64,000 bases of DNA from the NCBI RefSeq assembly GCF_001625215.2, contig NC_030384.2, positions 32,290,527-32,354,526 on the forward strand. The letters run 5' to 3'. The stretch comes from Daucus carota subsp. sativus (taxonomy: Eukaryota > Streptophyta > Magnoliopsida > Apiales > Apiaceae). The notes beneath the pieces are model-generated. The model worked only from the letters and a program-made list of their open reading frames with translations, searched no databases and was not told the DNA's origin. The position numbers and the translations under genes are program-made. Position 1 is the first letter of the stretch. Each line of letters begins with the position of its first letter. Below are positions 56,377-64,000 of this stretch, in pieces.

Positions 56377-57282
56377 TGTTAGAATTAGTGTTAAGAACTG
56401 GTGACAGTTGTATAAATACGAACCTATGTCTTCATTTCAGAGTTATGAAAATACATGTTTACTCTTTCTCTTCTCATCTCTCTCTCTAAATCTCTCTCCA
56501 TCTCTGTTTCTTCTCTATAGTCCATTACAGGTTATCAAACCTGTATCAGTGGTATCACAGCATTTCGGTCGTCTCTATTCGGTTGTAGGTTGTAGGATTA
56601 AACTTGTAGGATTCTGGCGCCTGCGACTCGGAAAACTTCCGCTACAGCCCTAAACATGGAAGAACAGCTCAAAGAGCATTCGCGAACCATAGATCGCAAA
56701 ATTGAGGAACAATCTCGTTCCTTTGCGAAGAAATTTGATGAAAATGATAAGAAGATTGATGAATTGATGAAGATGATGCGAGAAGTGATTGCTACACGAT
56801 CATCTTCGGCGTCGAGACACGATGCAAATCGTACTGACAGTGCTGTGGTTACAGGTAATCAAAATCCTCGACCTCTTAGCTATACTCCGAAAGTTGAATT
56901 TCCAAAATTCACCGGTAGTAATGTCAGGATTTGGATTAAGAAGTGTGTGAAGTATTTTACCTTGTGTAAAATTCCTGATGATCAGAAAGTAGACCTTGCA
57001 TCTTTGTATATGATTGATAAAGCTGAAGTGTGGATCTCTAATTACTTGTCAATCAAAAAGAATGTGGATTGGTCTGAGTTTGTAATTGATTTGAGTGCAA
57101 GGTTTAAGGATGAATCAGGATTGAATGTAGTAGAGCAATTTAATAGGCTGCAACAGACAGAAACTATTGAGGATTTTATTGATGAATTTGATAATGTGAG
57201 ATCTCTCATGGAACAAAATCATTGTAAGTCTAAATGTAAAGAAAACCCTATCTGTTACATAGGGATGATAACTCAACAATAG
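56377..57282 (+). mobile_element. Truncated Ty3-like retrotransposon (5' LTR plus gag)
   Basis: A probable short LTR runs from TGTTAGAATTAG (56377) to about 56,548, with TATAAATA at 56,411. It is followed by a primer-site-like TGGTATCACAGC (56550-56561). The gag frame begins 95 bases later. No protease, RT or integrase follows, and the sequence switches abruptly to a different LTR-like sequence near 57,250-57,300. Confidence 0.55.
56656..57282 (+). pseudogene. Retroelement gag fragment (Retrotrans_gag)
   Basis: 208 codons. The first 60 form a charged, helix-prone coiled coil (MEEQLKEHSRTIDRKIEEQ). Residues about 75-195 match the plant Ty3-type capsid: VEFPKFTGSNVRIWIKKCVK, then KIPDDQKVDLASLYMIDKAE, then FVIDLSARFKDE, then NVVEQFNRLQQTETIEDFID. 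The frame ends at a stop soon after LMEQNH, without the expected zinc knuckle and pol, so the gene is truncated. Capsid resemblance is clear; the exact lineage was not assigned. Confidence 0.75.
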
Positions 57283-57928
57283 AACAGGACAAGTAAATAA
57301 CACTACGCCTGCACCGGAATCGGAAGATACGAAGACAAAGGTTGAAGAAGCCATCTACAGTCTTGAAGGAATAAGTTCACTGGAAGAAGTTCATTAATAT
57401 GTTCATGCCTCAGTGAAGAATAAAGATTGAAGTATTCAAGATTGTGGAAGCAATGAAGATGTTGTCCAAGTACTCTAAAGATTTCAGTGCAACCCCTGAA
57501 GCAAGATATTTCTATATATCTTGGTTGGTTATTTATAATCAACAAATCGAAGCAACATCTAACCCGGAATGACTGATCAAGTTTATTATCAAGCAAAGGA
57601 TTCAAAGAATCATTTCAGTTCGAGTCGTTCGTGAACCAGACCAGTGCACAGGACGTCAGGACGCACGAAAGTATTCAGTGGATTCGATCAACGAATTAAT
57701 TGATCAAGTCAATCGAGCTACTCCAGGATTTACTGCCAAAGGAAATTATCAATTAGATATATATATATATATATATATTAATTGTGAATTATTTTGAATT
57801 TAAATAATTCAAGTAATTAATTAAACACAATTAATTATATATATATATGTATATTTAATTCCTATGCTAAATGAGAAAACTCCTGAATCTGTCTAAGTGT
57901 TCATCAAGGGAAGCACCAACACTGTTAA

Positions 57929-58314
57929 GGCGCAAACTTTGACTAAGTCAAAGTTGGCGCCTCAACCTCTCTCAAACACTTAGAAATCTTCTAAGTATTC
58001 ACAGTGCATACACTGTATCCTTCAATAAGCGCAACTTTTGACTTTTGGTCAAAGTTGGCGCCTCACATACATGTGAAGGATCAAGCGCAAGTTTGGGTGC
58101 TCCAAAAATTATCTAAGTCATAAGCCATACAGGGTCACTACAGCGCAACATTTGACCAGGATTCCAGGCGCAACTTTTGACTGGAAATTACTCAGAATTA
58201 CTCTAAGTAATTATCTCACACTGGATTACACTCCATGAGCGCAAGGTTTGACTGGGAAGTCAAGCGCAAGTTTTGACTTCCCATTGTACAAACCTTGGCG
58301 CCATGTTTGACTTG
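57929..58314 (+). promoter_or_regulatory. Array of W-box-containing repeats in an LTR promoter
   Basis: About nine copies of a GGCGCAA.TTTTGACT-like unit occur in both orientations. Clear ones are at 57929-57944, 57946-57961 (inverted), 58028-58043, 58047-58062 (inverted), 58141-58157, 58168-58184, 58238-58255, 58262-58280 and 58298-58314. Each holds TTTGAC, and several TTGACT or TTGACC, the WRKY W-box core. All lie 165-550 bases upstream of the LTR TATA box. Confidence 0.65.
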
Positions 58315-58477
58315 TGACTATGTTTTTATATATATATACATATGTATATGTATATGGAACCTGCGCCACTTCATGCATTCCTGGGACTTAGATTTATTTT
58401 GATAAATCGAACTCGTCCAGGACGAACTCAAGTCGTCCAGGACGAACTCGTTAACCATGGTTAGTTGTTGGAAAGCC

Positions 58478-58486
58478 TATAAATAG
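58478..58486 (+). promoter_or_regulatory. TATA box of the copia-type LTR
   Basis: TATAAATAG in good context (GCCTATAAATAGAGC), about 375 bases before the LTR end. Confidence 0.65.
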
Positions 58487-58856
58487 AGCTTAGTATTTTC
58501 ATTTGAAAATAACTACACACTTTGTAAAGTGCACACACTACACACATACGAGAGCTTAGATAGAAGATCTGTTTTGATAGGCGTTTGTGTGTAGAGTGTA
58601 TTGTAGTCTCTGCAGCCAACCTTCGGGTTTGGATTTATAGCACCTTCGAGGTATTTATCAATATACAGATATACCTTGGAAAATATTGTGTGTTGGTTTA
58701 ATATTTTCATATCCTCAGAAACCGACCCAATAAATATCCGGAACACGAAACACATTACAGGACTGCAATTTATTTATCCGCAAGATTCGAAAGAATTTTA
58801 AATTGTAGTGAGTATCGTATTCAACCCCCCCTTCTACGATACTTTGGACCTAACAA

Positions 58857-58871
58857 TTGGTATCAGAGCGC
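58857..58871 (+). other. Primer-binding site
   Basis: TTGGTATCAGAGCGC right after the LTR end. It is complementary to initiator tRNA-Met and has the extended form seen in SIRE/Maximus-like copia elements. Confidence 0.8.
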
Positions 58872-61800
58872 AGGCTGATTGATATACAAATCAGGATCCT
58901 TATCGTACGGAAAATCAAGAACCTAGCTTTTGATATTTGATAAGGGGAAATGTTCTTCCGGTTTGTGTTGCTGAATTTGTCCGTAGGCCTAAGCAAGGAT
59001 TATCTGTCGGATACTGAACTTTGGACCAGGACTTATAAATTTATATTTTAAATTTTAATAAGTTTATTTTATAAATTTAACTTAATTTATTTTAAACTTA
59101 TTAATTGAGTTTATTATGAATTAATTAAATTTATCTTATAAACTTAATTAAATTTACTTTATAAACTTTGCTAAATTCTTTTAATAAATTTGCTTAAATT
59201 TATTTTAGACTTGTAAAGTTTACTCTTAGACTTTATCAAGTTTATCATAAATTTTTATAAATTTATTATTTAAATTTGTATAGTTTATGATTTAAATTTA
59301 AGTTAAAATATAAAATATAAATTTAAGAGGATTTAACTGATTATGGATATAAGTTCAAGTTCAAGGGTTCAAATTCATTTGTTCTGGAAGCTATGATTTA
59401 ATTGGAGACGAGACACTTGAATATTTTCAAAAGTTAAATTTATCTAATAAATTTTAATATATTTACTAAATGAATTTGAAATAAATTTATTCTAAACTTA
59501 TTCAGTTTATTATGAATTTATTTGAATTTATTTTTTAAATATAATTAAATTTACTTTATAGATTTAACTAAGTTTATTTTATACTTTATTTTCTTTCATC
59601 TTTTAAAACTTAATTTTAAAATTTATTTTCTTTATAATTTAAACTTAGTTTAAATAATCAAGTGTCCCGTAACCTTTTTAATTATTCTACACCAAGACAA
59701 ATCAGATTGACATTTAGTTGAGACAGATCAGGCTGACAGATTACAAGACAAACACCGGGATTTCAAATACCAGATTCTCAGAACCGGTAATGGAAGTACA
59801 TTGATGACCCAATCCAATTGATTACTCAAAGGATTATTAGAAGCAGTTTTCTATGTTCGACAAAGCTGATTGTGATTCGAAGAAGATTCTATTGAAGACT
59901 AATTTGGTACTACTAAGAGTGGATTTTGAAGAAGGCACTTCAGGCCTTGATCTGAGTAATTACTCCGACTTGATTATCAGATCACCAGATCAGGATGGAA
60001 ATTTGCTACATCTGCAGTGAAGCATCTTTCCAGGGCTCGGAATGTCAACTTTGAATGGCACCACTGGTAGTAGGAAAAGAGAAGTTTTTACGGACGAATC
60101 TTCAAGGGATTTCAATCTAACTCAGTGATTCAGGGATATACAATTACCTAGTGAATTGTACCAATGCTAAATCTATCTGGAATCAGCTGAGATCAAAGAC
60201 AGAGAACTGTGGAGGTTTAAGGATATCATTATCGAGTTACTACCGCACCAAATCAGTTTCGTGCATTTATGTCAGAACCTTAGGATTGAACAAAAGAGTT
60301 TGTAACTACTGAATTTGAGGAAGCTCACGTCGACGAAAGTTAACACTTTTGAAGAATGTGAGGACAGAACTTCAAGGATTAGCATAACATTGTCTGAGAG
60401 GTTTAGTCATGTCAGATTCAGATGGAATCCATTGGTTTCAAGTGGAGACTCTTCAGGGTTCAATTCAACAGGCTGTTTGAAAACTGAGTTGGTCAGCGCA
60501 CACAATATTTTTGGTATCTTTAGCAAAAGAGGGTTGCTATATATATTTGAAGCCTCGACAAACAAGGATGATAGGGCTTGTCTGAAATTCAAGTGGATGT
60601 TTTGAACGAAGCATCACAACAAGTTCTTATGCTACTTAAGGAAAGGTGTGAGCTGGATAAGTTGCTGATGAGAAGGATGATTATGGTTATCTGGCTATCC
60701 TAGCATTCTCTGAAGATGACTCAACTCGCACATCTCAGGTACGAATTCTTTCTAACTATGCATTACATATTTCTTTATATTCAAAGCATGTTATAAATCT
60801 CTGAGTAGAATATTTTAACACACAAGCACAAGCATGATAGCATCATAATAGATAATGTTAAACTAGTATGCTAGATGACCTCTCTAGTAACTAGGTTTGA
60901 TGATAATATTGTGCATGTGTCTTTAGCAGATTTTTAACATGTGTATGAATATTTAGTATTTGATTATTTGCAATGATGAGATTAGAAGCTTTCCTTTGGA
61001 ACACAACTCTTAGTTTTAGGGGTTATGATCCTAGCATGTATAACTTTGTTAAAACACTTACTTTCAGATTCCCTAGTACAATTAGATTTGCTTATCTAAT
61101 CTGAATTGTTTGTTAAGGATTTTATTTTGTTCTATGATGGAATGTCTACCTTGTGTCAGTAGAACTTTTAGAACTTCATGTTAGATCTAAAACTGACTTA
61201 GGTTATAGAGATAGTATAATGCCATATATCAATAGAGTGGGATTAGTATGAATTGATAATGTGATTATTAATTTGTCTATGATCATTATGCTTTTAGGAG
61301 ATTATTGAATATCTGTAATTCTGCTTTCTACCTGTTACACTTGTGTTAATTGGTTTAAGTAGAGAGTACTGAATCTTCTGAATTGCATAACTGCCTATCT
61401 TGCTCTTGTCTTATCTTTGATTGTTTGCCATGTGTATTCAACATCATGTCTGCTTATTTTCATGTCATGAATGCATGTCTTTGTACTTGCATTGATTTTA
61501 GAAAAGCATGTTTGAGAATCACATTAGGGCAATGTCTAAATAAGAATTAGCATGTTAAGGTTGCTTCTGTTATTTCCACTGTTAAAGAAAAATCTCTAAT
61601 CCATCCGGACCCAGTTATGATTGGGGACCATAGAACTCTTTCCATTTGTGATTGCAGGTTACATATGTTCCATATGATTTTTGGTGCACTCTGTTTGCTG
61701 AGTAGCCGAAATCATATATTCACCAAAAGTACCCTGTTAGCAAATGTGATCATGTGAGCAGTTCCGTCAATAATCTTTGAAAGATGACAACAAAGATTCT

Positions 61801-64000
61801 CTTGCGGGACATGCTTGTTTTCCTAGAATGTCATCATGGAAGCATATCTTTCTTGGAAGAGTCAAAGCACACAAATTCCTAGTATCAAACGGTTCTCTGA
61901 CAAAGGACATTATGTCAGTTCATGGAATAGTGTTTTATCTTAAATCAAGAAGGATGTGAATTTTGCTCGTAGCTAATATGGAACTTCAACTGAAGATGGA
62001 GTGAGCTGTTTTGATAGTGAAGCCTCATCAGATGAGTATTAGCTATGGCACTTGAAGCTCTCGCACTTGTATGTCAAAACAAGGAGCTCTTTCTATTCGT
62101 AAGAAGAGAATTGGTGAGAGGACTACCTCATCTGGAATTCAATATGGATGAAGCTCATGAGGTATGTCAATAGGGAAGTCGAAGGAGCATCGCACAGAAG
62201 CAAAGATATGACTAACATTACTGAGCCTCTTCAGATGATACGTATAGATTTCTACGGAGCAGCTAATGTCATGTCTGCAAACAAATCCAGATTTCTTTTT
62301 GCGATGATCATTGGCTACTCTAGATTCTTTTGTGTTGTTCATATGTGTTCGAAGGACAAGATGTCACAAATGAAGGTTGATCAAGATGAACCCTGATCAT
62401 TGATAAATCCAGAAAGACACCATTCTTTCTAGTGGCCAATCAGAAGTAAACACTAACTCTTGGTATGTGTTTGGAGGAAAATGCCTCTTTGAAAGTCTTG
62501 CATTTGAAGATCAAAGAATATTTTCCTCGGCTACTCAATGGAGTCTACAGTCTACAGGGTGATTGTGATTAATCAACAGAAGGTGATTGTAAGTCTAGAC
62601 GGGACATTGAATGACACTTTGCTCCAAGCTGTTAAAGGTGATTGTATTTGTTTAATAATGATTCAGATCCTAGCAGAATCTCTTTGCAAGGATAAGGATT
62701 ATTAAGGAGATCCCAACAACAGCTTAGGGGGAGCATTTGGTGGATCCACTAGTCAAACTCAACACCACATTGAAGATGAACAGGACATATCAAGAACGTA
62801 TCTGCTTAGACAAAGGGTTTGAGTCTATATCATTCCCGGGTTCTAGTTCTTAAATGTTCCTAATGGTGAAGTGAAGACTGGGAGAGCTATTGTGAAAGGA
62901 TGTAATTTCTTTGGGTTTCAATCTGAAGTGAAACTTGGGGAAGATTCAGAAGCTCTTAAAGGGATCCAGATTGAGTGATTGCACAGCAAGATGATCTCAA
63001 TCAGTTTGAAAGCAGATTGTGCGGATTCTGATACCCTGACTTAATGACAATTTAGTACTTAGTACTTGTCGGGTATTCAGATTCCAACTGGATGTTTTTG
63101 GCTCTGTTACGAGGGACAAGCCAATCTGGTTGCTAAGAGTTACTACAAAGGAGAAGGTTACGAAGATGATGGAAACAGAATCTTCAAGTTCAGGACTCTA
63201 CATCTTAGGGAACTCAACGACCTTCATGATTGAACTAAAGCACCATTGACGAGACTCGAGTTCAGGATATTACAGTGAGCTAGAAGATGAAGATTCATAC
63301 AATCTCAAGGACTTTGCAAATGCAGGTCCAACGGAATTTGTATTCTCTTTCTTCACCATCTCTCTATGAGTGGGTATCCAACACCTGATGATCGTCACGA
63401 ACATGGTATGACTTCTGACTAGCATATTATTTTAATATCTGTTTGCTAGAGTCGTATTTGGTATCCAAATTATTACCTCTCATGATACAAGGCACACACA
63501 ATACAAATATATGTGCTGTGATACCATGATTATATTATATGTGGACTAACATCACTTGTGCAAGATAATTGCTAAGTGAATGCAGATTAGTGATATGATG
63601 AGTAATTTGTTGGAAAGTTGCAATTCTTTATGGTCTACTAGTTAGCCTAAAGAATGATGGCAATAAGAGGAAGTCAAGGATCTTTTGAATATGCGCATTT
63701 TGGAAGATTCTAGACCTGCCAAGACTTAAGCCAACAACCACTGAACTTGATCAGTACAAGAAAGGTACATCAACTGAAATGTCAAGTCTTAGAGGTATTC
63801 AACTCATCACTTTACTTAACTGCAAAATGGTCACATGTTATATTTTCTCTATGTCAATGTTCATGGTTCTGAGTGGATTTTGGAGAATCTATCCATTTAG
63901 TTGTTAAGAGGTTTATAGTTATTTTTGGGGATTGCCTAATCTATTGGAATGGTACCCTAAAGATACTGTGCTTAACCTGTACAACTACATAGATATTGTT
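58872..64000 (+). mobile_element. Decayed interior of a copia-type element, runs off the window
   Basis: No long frame survives. Remnants read in broken frames: WHLKLSHL (GAG-pre-integrase) at about 62,046-62,070, and an integrase core at about 62,235-62,365 (MIRIDFYGAANVMSANKSRF, then MIIGYSRFFCVV). The order after the primer-binding site agrees with Ty1/copia. From 59,030 to 59,660 the sequence is very AT-rich with repeated TTTATTATAAATTTA-like words. No 3' LTR is seen before the window ends. Confidence 0.6.
62038..62396 (+). pseudogene. Copia integrase remnant
   Basis: Frame-shifted, stop-containing stretch. The pre-integrase motif W-H-L-K-L-S-H-L is in one frame and the integrase core around IDFYGAANVMSANKSRFLFA is in another, the latter open at 62,148-62,396. 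The core aspartate of the first catalytic position (IDFYG) is kept, and SKDKM follows as in intact copies. Not functional as it stands. Confidence 0.7.

Larger units (their letters stand above)
57290..58855 (+). repeat. LTR (5' boundary unresolved) of a copia-type element
   Basis: The 3' end is set by TTTGGACCTAACA (ending 58855), followed at 58857 by a primer-binding site. A TATA box TATAAATAG lies at 58478-58486. Upstream is the array of GCGCAA...TTTGAC units. Two copies of CGTCCAGGACGAACTC lie at about 58,413-58,450. The left boundary is not visible: no TGTTAGGTCC-type start was found. Assigning the whole stretch to one LTR is inference. Confidence 0.55.

Noticed and set aside
1-64000. CRISPR arrays, bacterial operons or organellar genes
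   Set aside because: None seen; repeats are TIR or LTR type and genes are intron-bearing nuclear plant genes.

Overview
The window looks like nuclear DNA of a flowering plant, most likely a eudicot. It is AT-rich, the genes are split by GT-AG introns, and the genes recognised (ARF, MIR160, PIP2 aquaporin, MLO, LUL-type and HIP1/MBR-like RING ligases, S40/DUF584, DUF1685) are plant families. Spaces between genes are packed with plant transposable elements. I cannot name the species from sequence alone.

Layout: (1) 1-2,110, nested TIR elements. (2) 2,651-5,588 (+), an auxin response factor of the ARF10/ARF16 class carrying a miR160 target site. (3) 5.6-13.3 kb, no gene; hAT-, Stowaway- and Tourist-like MITEs. 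(4) 13,357-13,812 (-), an S40 senescence-regulator-like gene. (5) 13.9-18.2 kb, more nested MITEs. (6) 18,489-18,989 (+), ribosomal protein L12 (uL11) with telo-box and site II promoter motifs. (7) 23,742-25,199 (+), a PIP2 aquaporin in four exons. (8) 25,800-31,443, a TIR element split by an intact, apparently very young Ty1/copia retrotransposon. (9) 31.4-36.5 kb, MITEs and a 758-bp insertion with a 15-16-bp target duplication. (10) 36,738-36,883 (+), a MIR160 hairpin whose mature sequence is perfectly complementary to the ARF site 32 kb away. (11) 40,116-42,790 (+), a LOG2/LUL-type RING E3 ligase. (12) 45,663-48,689 (+), a HIP1/MBR-like RING-H2 E3 ligase. (13) 49,280-52,377 (-), a 15-exon MLO gene, convergent with the previous gene and containing a probable GC-AG intron. 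(14) 54,211-55,042 (+), a DUF1685 gene. (15) 56.4-64 kb, a truncated Ty3-like gag and a decayed copia-type element whose LTR holds an array of W-box-containing units.

The protein genes are ordinary single-copy-looking plant genes with no shared operon-like logic. The one direct regulatory link visible inside the window is miR160 with its ARF target. The rest of the interest lies in the transposon record: reciprocal nesting of MITE families, clean target-site duplications, and one copia copy that has lost nothing visible. Exon boundaries were deduced by hand from splice consensus, reading frame and family conservation, and every listed multi-exon model keeps frame.
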